A stretch of 64,000 bases of DNA from Xenophilus sp. E41 (GCF_003671765.1 NZ_QPIB01000012.1:387339-451338); one strand, 5' to 3'. Counted from the stretch's first letter, positions 51,100 to 64,000 are shown. Numbers and translations are program-made. Notes: a model not told the origin generated them from the letters alone.

Positions 51100-51264
51100 C
51101 GAAGGGGAGTAGCTCCCGCCCGTTGTCCACGCAGCGGGTATCGCCAGGTCGTCAATACGAAGCAGATAACACTTCCGGCCTGTCGGGCGACGCGCATCGC
51201 ACAGCCGAGTTGCGCGCACGCCGAGCAAGACCTTCGATTTGAACCCCCAAGGTTCGGTCGAAGG
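51100..51264 (+). promoter_or_regulatory. yybP-ykoY (manganese) riboswitch upstream of terC
   Basis: The conserved marks of the yybP-ykoY aptamer are present: AAGGGGAGTAGC at 51102-51113 and GAGCAAGACCTTCG at 51223-51236, with P1 formed by CGAAGG (51100-51105) and CCTTCG (51231-51236). A second pairing competes: CCTTCGA (51231-51237) with TCGAAGG (51258-51264), enclosing GAACC/GGTTC (51241-51245/51251-51255). So P1 and the downstream hairpin exclude each other, a plausible switch. The hairpin has no T-tract, so control may be by Rho or translation rather than intrinsic termination. The element controls a TerC protein, as the family usually does. Confidence 0.85.
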
Positions 51265-51364
51265 CTTGATGACAGATCCCTCCGGAACACCCGGCGCTTC
51301 AGTCTCACGTCGTTCCGACCGTCACCGGCCGGAATGAATCGAAACGCACTGGAGTGTTCTGCAC

Positions 51365-52102
51365 ATGGAACTGTTTTCCGCGCAGTGGCTGTCGGCCCTG
51401 CTTGCCATCATCCTGATCGACCTCGTCCTCGCGGGCGACAACGCGATCGTCATCGCGCTGGCCGCACGCGGCCTGCCCTCGCACCTGCAGAAGAAGGCCA
51501 TCGTCTGGGGCACCGTCGGCGCGATCGTCGTGCGCTCGGTCATGACGATCGGCGTGGTGTGGCTGCTCAAGATCCCCGGCCTGATGCTGGTCGGCGGCCT
51601 GGGGCTGCTGTACATCGCCTGGAAGCTGCTGGCCGACACGCATTCGGACGAGGAGAGCCATGGCCCCGGCGCGACCACCTTCTGGGGCGCGATGAAGACC
51701 ATCGTGATCGCCGATGCGCTGATGGGCATCGACAACGTGCTGGGCGTGGCCGGTGCCGCGCACGGCGACTTCACGCTGGTGGTGCTGGGCCTGCTGATCA
51801 GCGTGCCGATCGTGGTCTTCGGCAGCACGCTGGTGCTCAAGCTGGTGCAGCGCTTCCCGGTCATCATCCAGCTGGGTGCCGCGGTGCTCGCCTTCACGGC
51901 CGGCAAGATGATCGTCAACGAGAAGCTGCTGGCCCCCTGGTTCGCGGGCGAGGCCCCGGCCAACCAGGCCGCCTACTGGGGCGTGTGCGTGCTGGCCATC
52001 GTCGGCGTGCTCACGGCCGGCTGGCTCACCAACCGCCGCAAGCCGGGCTCGGAGCGCATCGAGCAGGCGGAAGTCGCAGCGCGGGTGAACCCGATTGACT
52101 GA
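51365..52102 (+). CDS. TerC family membrane protein (probable manganese exporter, YjbE-type)
   Basis: 245 residues, about 7 membrane helices. TerC motif ILIDLVLAGDNAIVIALAAR (Asp19 and Asp25) and its repeat DALMGIDNVLGVAGAAHGD, the acidic pair thought to bind the metal. The ATG has GGAG 10 bases upstream. TerC proteins behind yybP-ykoY elements (Alx, MeeF/MeeY type) export Mn2+, and this one is most likely induced by high manganese through the riboswitch at 51100. It is probably co-transcribed with the next gene. Confidence 0.92.
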   Translation: MELFSAQWLSALLAIILIDLVLAGDNAIVIALAARGLPSHLQKKAIVWGTVGAIVVRSVMTIGVVWLLKIPGLMLVGGLGLLYIAWKLLADTHSDEESHGPGATTFWGAMKTIVIADALMGIDNVLGVAGAAHGDFTLVVLGLLISVPIVVFGSTLVLKLVQRFPVIIQLGAAVLAFTAGKMIVNEKLLAPWFAGEAPANQAAYWGVCVLAIVGVLTAGWLTNRRKPGSERIEQAEVAARVNPID

Positions 52103-52148
52103 TTCCGCATCCCACGTTTTCATCCACTGACGGAAGAAGGAGCGCCCC

Positions 52149-52613
52149 ATGGACAAGATCATTCTCTATGTCGACGACGCGGCCTATGCGCGTGAGCACC
52201 TGCAGCGGCTCGCGCCGGCGGCAGACAGCGCCGCGGCGCGGCACTGGGTCCTGGTGGCCTGCGCTCCGCGCATGACGCACCGCATCAGCAAGTGGGTGAG
52301 CCACAGCGCCCGCGAGAACTGGCGTGCCAAGTGGTTCGCGCGTGCGCAGGAGGCGCTGGTGCCGGCGCTCCAGCACGGTGGCGCGACGGTGACGGCGGTG
52401 CTCGCCAAGGGCCCGCTGACCGAACTCACGCAACGCCTCCAGCTGGAGCACGGCACGGCCCAGGTGGTCGACGCGCGCCGGCCCAAGGTGGGTGTCGACA
52501 TGGAACCGGTGGTGCACGGCAAGACGCCGGCCGGCCAGTCGGGCTGGGCCCTGCCGGGTGCCGTGATGGGCATGGGCGCACTGCTCGTGCTGGCGAACGA
52601 ACTGGCCGAATGA
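52149..52613 (+). CDS. Conserved hypothetical protein downstream of terC
   Basis: 154 residues, with GAAGGAG 6 bases before the ATG. The N-terminal KIILYVDDAAYAREHLQRL and the alternating strand/helix pattern resemble a universal-stress-protein or Rossmann-like fold, without the ATP-binding GxxGx9G motif. The C-terminal 25 residues (ALPGAVMGMGALLVLANEL) form one hydrophobic helix, perhaps a tail anchor. It follows terC by 46 bases and precedes a strong terminator, so it likely shares the manganese-controlled transcript. No function is known to me. Confidence 0.75.
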   Translation: MDKIILYVDDAAYAREHLQRLAPAADSAAARHWVLVACAPRMTHRISKWVSHSARENWRAKWFARAQEALVPALQHGGATVTAVLAKGPLTELTQRLQLEHGTAQVVDARRPKVGVDMEPVVHGKTPAGQSGWALPGAVMGMGALLVLANELAE

Positions 52614-52659
52614 GCCGACGAATCACCGCGTGCGCCACCGGCGCACGCTGCTGTCACAC

Positions 52660-52695
52660 ACGCCGCAGGGCCAGGCGCCCTGCGGCGTTTTTCTT
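52660..52695 (+). terminator. Strong Rho-independent terminator after the terC operon
   Basis: Stem ACGCCGCAGGG (52660-52670) with CCCTGCGGCGT (52678-52688), loop CCAGGCG, followed by TTTTTCTTT. It lies about 50 bases past the stop of the gene at 52149. Confidence 0.88.
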
Positions 52696-52742
52696 TGCGC
52701 ACGCTCGCCCCAGCGCTGCCGCCGCGGCGCTATGCTGGCGCC

Positions 52743-53096
52743 ATGCGACTGATCCTCAAATGGCTCCTGAGCGCGCTGGCCCTGCTGGCGGTGTCGTACC
52801 TCTACAGCGGCGTGCAGGTCACCAGCTTCACCCACGCGCTGATCGCGGCTGCGGTGATCGGGCTGCTCAACATGGTGGTGCGGCCGGTGCTGGTGGTGCT
52901 GACGCTGCCCGTCACCATCGTCACGCTGGGGCTGTTCCTCTTCGTCATCAACGCGCTGCTCTTCTGGGCCGCCTCGGGCCTCCTGAGCGGCTTTCACGTG
53001 AGCGGCTTCCTGGCGGCGCTGATCGGCTCGCTGCTGTACTCGCTGCTGGGCGTGGTGATCGAGTCCGCGCTGGGCGGCCTGTTCGCGCGCCGCTGA
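52743..53096 (+). CDS. Phage-holin-family-like four-helix membrane protein (PF04020 type)
   Basis: 117 residues, four hydrophobic helices (about 4-22, 28-48, 58-78, 85-110). The segment IGLLNMVVRPVLVVLTLPVTIVT and the following LGLFLFVINALLFW are typical of the small membrane proteins annotated as phage holin family / DUF360. Despite the name, most are chromosomal and of unknown role. It is preceded by the terC-operon terminator and ends 13 bases from the convergent NRPS gene. Confidence 0.88.
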   Translation: MRLILKWLLSALALLAVSYLYSGVQVTSFTHALIAAAVIGLLNMVVRPVLVVLTLPVTIVTLGLFLFVINALLFWAASGLLSGFHVSGFLAALIGSLLYSLLGVVIESALGGLFARR

Positions 53097-53109
53097 GGCG
53101 CCGCCACGA

Positions 53110-58383
<5,274 letters not shown>

Positions 58384-58517
58384 GAAGCGCACGGCGCATG
58401 AAATGCCCTCGATAGTAATTCCTAAGTTCTAGTTTCTTTCCGCGCTTGCCGGTTCACGGACGTGAGATATGACACGGACGGCCCGACCAAGTCGAAGGCG
58501 AGCGCCCACTGCGTCGT

Positions 58518-60050
58518 TCAAAGCGGCTTCTCGTTCATCTGCTCGCGCGCCTTCACGTCCACTTCGCGCGCCCGTGTGTCGATGATCGAGGCCTCGTAAT
58601 GGTCGATGCGCAGCGGGCCGCGGCCATCGGCATTGGCGCGCACCAGTTCCTGCGCTGCCTTGAGGCGGTCGCGCGCCGCGACGTAGTCGAGGATGGCGAC
58701 GTTGGCTTCGGCGTCGGCCCGGATGGCGCGCAGGGTGTCGCCCTGCTCGTTGTAGAGCGCCGACAGGGTGCGCCACGCGCCGTGGTCGCGCGGGTGGGTC
58801 GCCACCCAGTCGCGCAGGGGCGCCGTCATCGGGCCGGGGTTGCGGGTGGCGATGGCGGCCTGGGCGGCGAGCATCATCTCGGCCCGGTCCTTGGCCTTGG
58901 CGTTGAGCAGCGCGGCGGCCGCCGGAGCGTTGCGGGCCGCCAGTTCGATCTCCGCCGAGAGCAGCCGCGCCAGCCGCGACGCCGCCGCGTCGCCGCGGGT
59001 GCGCACCACCAGCCGTTCGGCCAGGGTGCGGGCGCTGCGCACGTCCCGCAGTTCCGACGCGCCCAGGGCCGCGGCATAGAGCGTGCCGGCCTGCTGGGCC
59101 GGCGAACTCTTGCCGAATTCGCTGCTGTCGGCCGCCTCGACCCACTGTCGCAACACGTCCACGCCCGGACGCGTGAGCACGCGGGCGCGGGCGCTGATCA
59201 TCGCGTGGTCCATCTCCAGCGGCAGCGGGGGCACGGCCTCGGCGCGGAACTGGAAGCGCGCCTGCATCTCGGTGATGCGCTCGCTGGTCAGCGGGTGGCT
59301 GCGCAGGTAGGGGTAGGCGCCGTTGTCGTTCAGGCGCGAGGCGTACTGCAGCCGCTCGAACATGCTCGCGGCGCCGCGTGGCGAGAAGCCGGCCTGCGTC
59401 ATGACGCCGTAGCCGATGCGGTCGGCCTCGCGCTCCATGTCGCGCGAGAAGTCGAGCTGCTTCTGCTGCGCGAAGGCCGAGCCGCCGGTCATCATGGCGG
59501 CACCCAGGTCGCCGCCGCTGCGGCTCTTGGAGGCGGCCACCGCGCCGAGGATCATCGCCGCGATGAGCCAGGGCGCCTGGCGGCTCTGCTGGGTCAGCAT
59601 GCGCGAGATGTGCCGCTGCGTGACGTGCGACAGCTCGTGGCCGAGCACGGCGGCCAGCTCGTCGCGGCTGCCCACGACGGCGATCAGCCCCATGTTCAGG
59701 CCCAGGTAGCCGCCGGGCAGCGCGAAGGCGTTGATTGTGCGGTCGTGGCCGAGCATCACGGTCCAGGCGTAGCGCTCGTCGAGCTCGGGCGTGAGCTCGC
59801 CGCGGGTGCGCGCCGCGGCCATCAGGCGCTGCCAGATCTCCTGCACGTAGTCGACCATCACCGGGTCGTCGACATAGTCCGGGTCGCGGTACAGCTCGCG
59901 GGCGATGCGGTCACCGAGCTGGCGCTCGGCGGTGGCGGTCATCTCGGCGCCGTCGCTCATGCCCGGCAGCACCTGGGCACGTGCCGCGGGCATGGCCAGC
60001 AGCTGCGACGCTATCAAAGCAATAGCTGTCGCCGCCCGCCAGACGGGCAT
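58518..60050 (-). CDS. BepA-like M48 metallopeptidase with TPR domain, repeat-derived signal peptide
   Basis: 510 residues from the ATG at 60050. Signal peptide [20 protein letters not shown] ending ARA-Q; its first 15 residues and the start codon are encoded inside repeat family A (60010-60073). Peptidase M48 domain with zinc motif [12 protein letters not shown] near residue 135, the third ligand region [13 protein letters not shown], and a C-terminal half of helical TPR-like repeats (about 300-510), the architecture of BepA/YfgC. BepA is a periplasmic protease/chaperone of outer-membrane assembly (LptD). Divergent from moaC. Confidence 0.9.
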   Translation of the reverse strand: MPVWRAATAIALIASQLLAMPAARAQVLPGMSDGAEMTATAERQLGDRIARELYRDPDYVDDPVMVDYVQEIWQRLMAAARTRGELTPELDERYAWTVMLGHDRTINAFALPGGYLGLNMGLIAVVGSRDELAAVLGHELSHVTQRHISRMLTQQSRQAPWLIAAMILGAVAASKSRSGGDLGAAMMTGGSAFAQQKQLDFSRDMEREADRIGYGVMTQAGFSPRGAASMFERLQYASRLNDNGAYPYLRSHPLTSERITEMQARFQFRAEAVPPLPLEMDHAMISARARVLTRPGVDVLRQWVEAADSSEFGKSSPAQQAGTLYAAALGASELRDVRSARTLAERLVVRTRGDAAASRLARLLSAEIELAARNAPAAAALLNAKAKDRAEMMLAAQAAIATRNPGPMTAPLRDWVATHPRDHGAWRTLSALYNEQGDTLRAIRADAEANVAILDYVAARDRLKAAQELVRANADGRGPLRIDHYEASIIDTRAREVDVKAREQMNEKPL

Positions 60051-60073
60051 TGCAGGCCGATTCGGCTTGAAAA
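60010..60073. repeat. Repeat family A, copy encoding the M48 signal peptide
   Basis: GCTATCAAAGCAATAGCTGT, CGCCGCCCGCCAGACGGGCA, then TTGCAGGCCGATTCGGCTTG and AAAA. A near-consensus copy. Read on the minus strand in the protease frame it gives [20 protein letters not shown], containing the start codon and the hydrophobic core of the signal peptide. Confidence 0.88.
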
Positions 60074-60168
60074 CTCGAGAAAGGGAGAAGGGCGGGCAGT
60101 GGGTCAAGCAGCGGTCCTTGTCGAACGTCCGGGCCCGTATGATGCGCTCCCGCCCGCTTCGTTCACCC

Positions 60169-60657
60169 ATGCCGACTTCTGCGCTCACCCACTTCGATGC
60201 CCAGGGCCAGGCCCACATGGTGGATGTGGCCGCCAAGCCGGCCACCCACCGCGTGGCCGTCGCCACCGGCGCCATCGAGATGCGCGCCGAGACATTGGCG
60301 CTGATCGAGTCCGGCGGCGCGAAGAAGGGCGACGTGCTGGGCGTGGCGCGCATCGCCGGCATCCAGGCCGCCAAGAAGACCAGCGACCTCATCCCGCTGT
60401 GCCACCCGCTGGCCCTGACCCGCGTGGCCGTGGCCTTCGAGACCGCCGCCGCGCCGGTGCCGCAGGTGCGCTGCACCGCCACCGTCGAGACCGTCGGCCC
60501 CACCGGCGTCGAGATGGAGGCGTTGACCGCGGTGCAGGTGGCCCTGCTCACCGTCTACGACATGTGCAAGGCGGCCGACCGCGGCATGACGATCACCGGC
60601 GTGCACGTGGTGGAGAAGCACGGCGGCAAGTCGGGCAGCTGGGTGGCCGGCGCCTGA
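60169..60657 (+). CDS. moaC: Cyclic pyranopterin monophosphate synthase
   Basis: 162 residues, typical MoaC length. Motifs: [19 protein letters not shown], the active-site region [14 protein letters not shown] (about residue 72), [20 protein letters not shown] and [27 protein letters not shown] with the catalytic Asp and Lys. It forms cPMP in molybdenum-cofactor synthesis, needed by the PaoABC and FdhF/YdeP-type enzymes of this window. A TATGAT at 60138-60143 may be its -10 box. Confidence 0.96.
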   Translation: MPTSALTHFDAQGQAHMVDVAAKPATHRVAVATGAIEMRAETLALIESGGAKKGDVLGVARIAGIQAAKKTSDLIPLCHPLALTRVAVAFETAAAPVPQVRCTATVETVGPTGVEMEALTAVQVALLTVYDMCKAADRGMTITGVHVVEKHGGKSGSWVAGA

Positions 60658-60673
60658 GCGCTGGCCGGCTTCT

Positions 60674-62302
60674 TCAGTTCGCCGGCAGGCTGCCCACCCA
60701 ACGCAGGTAGTCCTCCGGATAGGCGGCGCGAAAGCGCGCCAGCTGGGCCTGCACCTCGTCCTCGTCGCCCAGCAGCGAGGCCGCCTGGATGCGCTTGACC
60801 ACCACGCGGGGCTCCGGCGAGAAGTGCAGCATCTCGCCCGCCAAGCCGTACATGGCCGCCGCGTTGCCGCGCGTGACCGGCGTCAGGGTCAATTCGGCAA
60901 ATTTCACGGCATCGCCGAAGAACCACGAGCGGCCGCGCAAGCGGTCGAGCGTGTGCTCGCGCCAGGCGGGCAGACGCTCGGCGCGGGGCAGGTAGATCTG
61001 GCTCACACGGGTGTAGTCCCAGGCGGCCGCTGCCAACAATGCTATCGAAATCGTAGCTGCCAGCGCAGCCAGGACGGGCGCAAACGCCCGGTTTGACCCG
61101 GAATCGGCGGCCGGACGGCCGGGCCAGAGGAAGCCCAGGCAGAGGCCGAACACCAGCTGGAAGGGCGCGTACCAGAGCGGGTACTCGAGCAGGCTGTGCA
61201 GCACGATCACGCCCAGCAGGCCCCACACCATGATCCGCGCCGGATCGCGTTCGGCCCAGGGCCGCGCCCGCAGCACCATCCAGGCGAAGCCGCCGCAGAT
61301 CGCCACGGCGGCAGGGATCCCCAGCGTCACCGCCAGGTGCAGCGGGAGGTTGTGCGCGTTGTCCAGGATTTCGACAAAGCGCTCGCCGGCATACAGGTGG
61401 CTGTAGTGCGCGTAGCTCAGCTCCCCCCAGCCCCAACCGCGCCAGGGGTGCTGCGCGATCAACTCGAGCACGTTCTGCCAGAGCACGAGACGGCCGTGGC
61501 CCGGCGGGGCGCCCTCGCGCAGGCGCGAGATCATGCCTTCGACGCTGCCGCTGGCGCTGGCGAGGCGGGGGAGGAGCCAGGCGGCCGCAGCGTACAGCGG
61601 GAGCAGCGCAAGTAAGCGCCATGGACCCGCCAGCCGCGGCCCACCCTGCTCCGCCGTTCGCCGCTGTCTTGCGCCCAGCCAAGCCGCGGCGCCGACTATG
61701 CAGACCAATTGAAGCAGGCCGGTGCGCGAAGTCGACGCGGCCAGGCCGAGCACCAGCCAGGCGGCAGCCGCTGACCACGGCAGCCGCGCGCCGCCCGATG
61801 CACGGGCCTGCAGCCAGAGCACCGCCACCAGTCCCATCCCGCACAGGGAGGCGAACTGGTTGCGCTGCCGAAGGTTGCCATAGGCCATGCCCAAGGGCTC
61901 CATGGGAACCGCGCCCCACGGCTTCAACCAAGCCGCATGCCCGAAGTACTGTGCCATGCCGATCAGGACGCTCAGGCATGCCGCCCATGCGACGCCGCGG
62001 GCGATGGCGAGCGACCGACCGGCAGCCTGCGCATCGTCCGGACCGCTGGAACGGCCGGCGAGCAACCCGCAGCCGACCACGAGCAGCGCCCCCGCGACGC
62101 CCGCCCCGCTCTGCCCTGTGCAGGCGAGGGCAGCCAGCAGGACGGCACAGGCGACCCGCAAGCCAGCCGCACGCGTACCCGCTCGCCGATCGACTGTCGC
62201 CCAGGCGAGCAGCACGGAGCAGCCCGCGCCCCAGAGCGCCTGCCATGCACTGCCCAACGGTCCTGCCGTCAGCGGGAACAGGAAGGGCGCCGCTACCAGC
62301 AC
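60674..62302 (-). CDS. PglL/TfpO-type O-oligosaccharyltransferase (Wzy/O-antigen ligase superfamily)
   Basis: About 542 residues from a GTG at 62302; no ATG precedes in frame. About 11-12 membrane helices. PglL/PilO marks: the NLRQRNQFASL loop near residue 142, SASTSRTGLLQ-like LAASTSRTG, the large periplasmic loop with GHGRLVLWQNVLELI and the DNAHNLPLHLAV motif, HSLLEYPLWYAPFQLV (about 372-387), then a C-terminal Wzy_C_2 domain. Such enzymes transfer undecaprenyl-linked glycan to Ser/Thr of pilins and other exported proteins. It is divergent from a pilin cluster starting at 62580, fitting pilin glycosylation. The helix near residues 402-426 (SNRAFAPVLAALAATISIAL) is encoded by a family-A repeat. 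Confidence 0.85.
   Translation of the reverse strand: MLVAAPFLFPLTAGPLGSAWQALWGAGCSVLLAWATVDRRAGTRAAGLRVACAVLLAALACTGQSGAGVAGALLVVGCGLLAGRSSGPDDAQAAGRSLAIARGVAWAACLSVLIGMAQYFGHAAWLKPWGAVPMEPLGMAYGNLRQRNQFASLCGMGLVAVLWLQARASGGARLPWSAAAAWLVLGLAASTSRTGLLQLVCIVGAAAWLGARQRRTAEQGGPRLAGPWRLLALLPLYAAAAWLLPRLASASGSVEGMISRLREGAPPGHGRLVLWQNVLELIAQHPWRGWGWGELSYAHYSHLYAGERFVEILDNAHNLPLHLAVTLGIPAAVAICGGFAWMVLRARPWAERDPARIMVWGLLGVIVLHSLLEYPLWYAPFQLVFGLCLGFLWPGRPAADSGSNRAFAPVLAALAATISIALLAAAAWDYTRVSQIYLPRAERLPAWREHTLDRLRGRSWFFGDAVKFAELTLTPVTRGNAAAMYGLAGEMLHFSPEPRVVVKRIQAASLLGDEDEVQAQLARFRAAYPEDYLRWVGSLPAN
61041..61098. repeat. Repeat family A, copy inside the PglL-like gene
   Basis: GCTATCGAAATCGTAGCTGC, CAGCGCAGCCAGGACGGGCG, then CAAACGCCCGGTTTGACC. 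It keeps the left dyad and centre, while the right end is diverged. On the minus strand it is translated in the same phase as the copy at 60010, giving NRAFAPVLAALAATISIA against [18 protein letters not shown]. Confidence 0.78.
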
Positions 62303-62579
62303 GGTCGCCGCGTGGCGGCGGCCGGGCCCTCGCGTCCGGGCCGACCCGGCCGAGCCGCTCAGCGGCCCCCCGCGGCAGTCCGACGAACGGCGCGTGCGCC
62401 TGGATCGGCGGCGTTCTCTTTATTCACAAAATTAAACATGATGAAACATTCGTCTGCTGCTAGTTTGCAACTGTGTGCGAGAGCACCATAAAGCAGCATG
62501 CAAGACGACGCCGGCAGCCGAAACGCGGTCGGCGTGACGCGCGTCGGCCACGTTGCCGTACGCATAGATCGAGGACGGG
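62303..62579. promoter_or_regulatory. Divergent intergenic region, pglL-like / fimT
   Basis: About 280 bases. The part from 62410 to 62475 is AT-rich (TTATTCACAAAATTAAACAT, then GATGAAACATTCG), unlike its surroundings, and probably holds promoters for both directions. TTGCAACTGTGTG near 62464 could be part of a sigma-54 type site, but no matching GG element lies at the right distance. No gene is supported. Confidence 0.4.
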
Positions 62580-63071
62580 ATGAAAACACAGACGATGACG
62601 GCCGCGACGCGGGTGGGGCTGGACGGCTTCACCCTGATCGAGGCCATGGTGGTGGTCGCGCTGGTCGCCATTCTGGCGGCATTGGCGGCGCCTTCCTTCA
62701 CGACGCTGATCGCGAATCAGCGGGTGAACTCGTCCGCACAGGAGCTGCAGACGCTGTTCCAGTTCGCACGTGCAGAAGCCGTCTATCAGCGCACCGCCAG
62801 CACCGTCACGGCCACCGGCCAGAAATGGGAAGCCAAGGTCGGCACGAAGGTGCTTCGTGAAACGGTGCTGCCCGACGCCGTGACGGTGACGCCGGCCTCC
62901 GCCAACGGCGTGAGCTTCGACGTCACCGGGGCCGCGAAGCCGGCCGCCGGCAGCGCGCCGTACCTGGTGTCGGTGTCTGCCGCCAAGGCGTCGAGGCTCC
63001 AGTGCGTCAGCGTGACGGGGGCGGGCCTGGTCCGCCAGGCCCGCAAGCTGGCCACCGAGAGCTGTTCCTGA
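62580..63071 (+). CDS. GspH/FimT-family pseudopilin, second minor-pilin cluster
   Basis: 163 residues. Leader ending LDG followed by FTLIEAMVVVALVAILAALA, the type IV pilin signal with Gly at -1 and Glu5. GspH/FimT-type body NQRVNSSAQELQTLFQFARA at residues 44-63 and a Cys pair near the C-terminus. First gene of a plus-strand minor-pilin set (fimT, pilV, pilW) running off the window. It differs clearly in sequence from the FimT-like protein at 408-947. Confidence 0.88.
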   Translation: MKTQTMTAATRVGLDGFTLIEAMVVVALVAILAALAAPSFTTLIANQRVNSSAQELQTLFQFARAEAVYQRTASTVTATGQKWEAKVGTKVLRETVLPDAVTVTPASANGVSFDVTGAAKPAAGSAPYLVSVSAAKASRLQCVSVTGAGLVRQARKLATESCS

Positions 63072-63093
63072 TCCCGCTGTGCGACCCCTAGCC

Positions 63094-63627
63094 ATGCGCC
63101 CCCATTCCATGTCCCAGTCATCCCGCGTCAGCGGCTTCGGCCTGATCGAAGTGCTTGTGGCCGTCCTCCTCGTCAGCATCGGGCTGCTGGGCGCAGCCGG
63201 CATGCACGTGCGCGCCGTCGAATACACCATGGACACCGAACGACGCCAGATGGCAGCCATGGTGGCATCGGAACTGATGGAAACCATGCGCAGCGACACC
63301 ACCACCGTGCTGCAGGCCACTGGCGCCCCCAAGACCGATCTGGGCGGCTACGCGAAGGCGAAGGACGCCGCCCTACCCACGGTCACCACCGCCGACTGCA
63401 TGCCGCTCAGCAGCAATCCGGGCAAACGCCTCGGGTGCTGGGGCGCTCGTGCCAAGCGCGTCATCCCCGAACTGCCCGACGCCCTCATCACGAGCACCTT
63501 CACGGTTGAAGCTGACGCAGCGACCAATGTGGTCTCGATCACCGTGGCTTGGCCGGTCAAGAAAGGGCAATGCCTGGACGGTAAAGACAATGACTACTGC
63601 ATCTACACCCTGCGCTCGCGCCTTTGA
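63094..63627 (+). CDS. pilV: PilV family minor pilin, second cluster
   Basis: 177 residues from the ATG at 63094 (an ATG at 63109 is also possible). Leader ending VSG, then FGLIEVLVAVLLVSIGLLGA with Glu5, and VEYTMDTERRQMAAMVASEL, typical PilV. Four Cys residues lie in the C-terminal half. It overlaps the next gene by 38 bases, suggesting tightly coupled translation. Part of the second minor-pilin set. Confidence 0.88.
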   Translation: MRPHSMSQSSRVSGFGLIEVLVAVLLVSIGLLGAAGMHVRAVEYTMDTERRQMAAMVASELMETMRSDTTTVLQATGAPKTDLGGYAKAKDAALPTVTTADCMPLSSNPGKRLGCWGARAKRVIPELPDALITSTFTVEADAATNVVSITVAWPVKKGQCLDGKDNDYCIYTLRSRL

Positions 63628-64000
63628 GGCACGCGCCCGCCGCGCCAGTGGCGTCCAGCAGCGAGGCATCTCCCTGGTGGAGATCATGGTGGCAATGGCC
63701 ATCGGCCTGGTCATCGTGCTGATCGCTACCACGGTCTACACGCAGGGCGTCTCCAACTTCAGCTTCCGCACGGGCCAGAGCGAGAACCTCGGCAACAGCC
63801 GTTATGCGCTGGACACGATCGAAGCCGCGTTCACCAAGGCCGGGTACCGCCGCGATCCGACCCAACAGATGAAGCTCGCCTTCCCGGCCAACGCGACGGC
63901 CTACAAGAATGGGTGCCAGTTCGCCGCGGGCGAGGCCATCAAGGTGGTCAGCGTGGGCGTGCTGTGCATCCGGTTCCAGGCGCGCGACAAGGACGAAAAG
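63590..64000 (+). CDS. pilW: PilW family minor pilin, second cluster (partial)
   Basis: 137 codons from the ATG at 63590 to the window end; the C-terminal part is missing. Leader ending QQRG, then ISLVEIMVAMAIGLVIVLIA with Glu5, followed by NSRYALDTIEAAFTKAGYRR, the usual PilW start. It begins inside the last 38 bases of pilV in a different frame. Probably followed beyond the window by pilX and pilY1 genes, by analogy with 951-4740. Confidence 0.87.
   Translation, partial: MTTASTPCARAFEARARRASGVQQRGISLVEIMVAMAIGLVIVLIATTVYTQGVSNFSFRTGQSENLGNSRYALDTIEAAFTKAGYRRDPTQQMKLAFPANATAYKNGCQFAAGEAIKVVSVGVLCIRFQARDKDEK

Noticed and set aside
51231-51264. Hairpin after the riboswitch as an intrinsic terminator
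   Set aside because: The stem is good but followed by CTTGATGAC, with no T-tract.
50894-51364. A missed small gene in the 470-base gap before terC
   Set aside because: The gap is fully explained by a family-A repeat and the yybP-ykoY leader. No frame with a ribosome binding site was seen.
52743-53096. Holin-like gene as a sign of a prophage
   Set aside because: The PF04020-type proteins are common chromosomal membrane proteins, and no other phage gene is near.

Overview
The window is about 64 kb of very GC-rich, gene-dense bacterial chromosome. Gene content, codon use and dispersed repeats point to a betaproteobacterium of the order Burkholderiales, most likely family Comamonadaceae (Variovorax/Acidovorax/Xenophilus type). 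This is inferred from recognised families (DUF6502, YhdP, GlnE, FdhF/YdeP-type oxidoreductase, TerC behind a yybP-ykoY riboswitch, PglL beside pilin genes), not from a database search. I see no rRNA, tRNA, CRISPR array, transposase or prophage block.

Layout. 1-316: start of a DUF6502 gene cut by the left edge. 408-6864 (minus): a minor-pilin operon pilE-pilV-pilW-pilX-pilY1-gspH/fimT. 7156-10990 (plus): a Tat-exported PaoABC-type molybdenum aldehyde oxidoreductase. 11113-14996: a RidA-like protein, a homodimeric pyruvate/2-ketobutyrate dehydrogenase E1 (AceE/MdeB type) and a divergent Lrp/AsnC regulator. 15108-17427: a Fur-box-preceded TonB-dependent siderophore receptor. 17456-20889 (minus): an FdhF/YdeP-type molybdoenzyme translationally coupled to a catalase-family protein. 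21109-25783: a PhoX-like lipoprotein, MltA, a 41-residue membrane microprotein and an OmpA-domain lipoprotein. 25847-33621 (minus): a DctSR-like two-component pair, a nitrilase-family amidase and the AsmA-like YhdP. 33647-37580 (plus): glnE and rlpA. 37594-40135: an ECF41 sigma factor, a ferritin-like diiron protein and a periplasmic glutathione peroxidase.

40423-47133 (plus) is the most interesting metabolic unit: an FAD amine-oxidase-like protein, DUF1365, a cyclopropane-fatty-acid-synthase-like methyltransferase, a chalcone-isomerase-like protein, an MFS permease, a DUF3833 lipoprotein and an SDR. It resembles the singlet-oxygen/furan-fatty-acid lipid-modifying clusters of other proteobacteria. 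Next come a GST, purB, yaeQ, two small conserved proteins, a manganese riboswitch with its TerC exporter, and a small four-helix membrane protein. 53110-58383 (minus) encodes a single orphan NRPS of architecture FAAL-PCP-C-A-PCP without a release domain. The right end holds a BepA-like M48 protease, moaC, a PglL-type O-oligosaccharyltransferase, and a second minor-pilin set (fimT, pilV, pilW) cut by the window edge.

The main unusual signal is a roughly 60-bp dispersed repeat (family A: six full copies and one half-copy). Three copies lie inside genes and are translated in frame: one supplies the start codon and signal peptide of the M48 protease, one the probable signal peptide of the chalcone-isomerase-like protein (and the stop codon of the gene before it), and one a transmembrane helix of the PglL-like enzyme. 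A different GC-rich repeat is inserted in frame in the E1 gene. Short repeats here seem to be co-opted as protein-coding modules.
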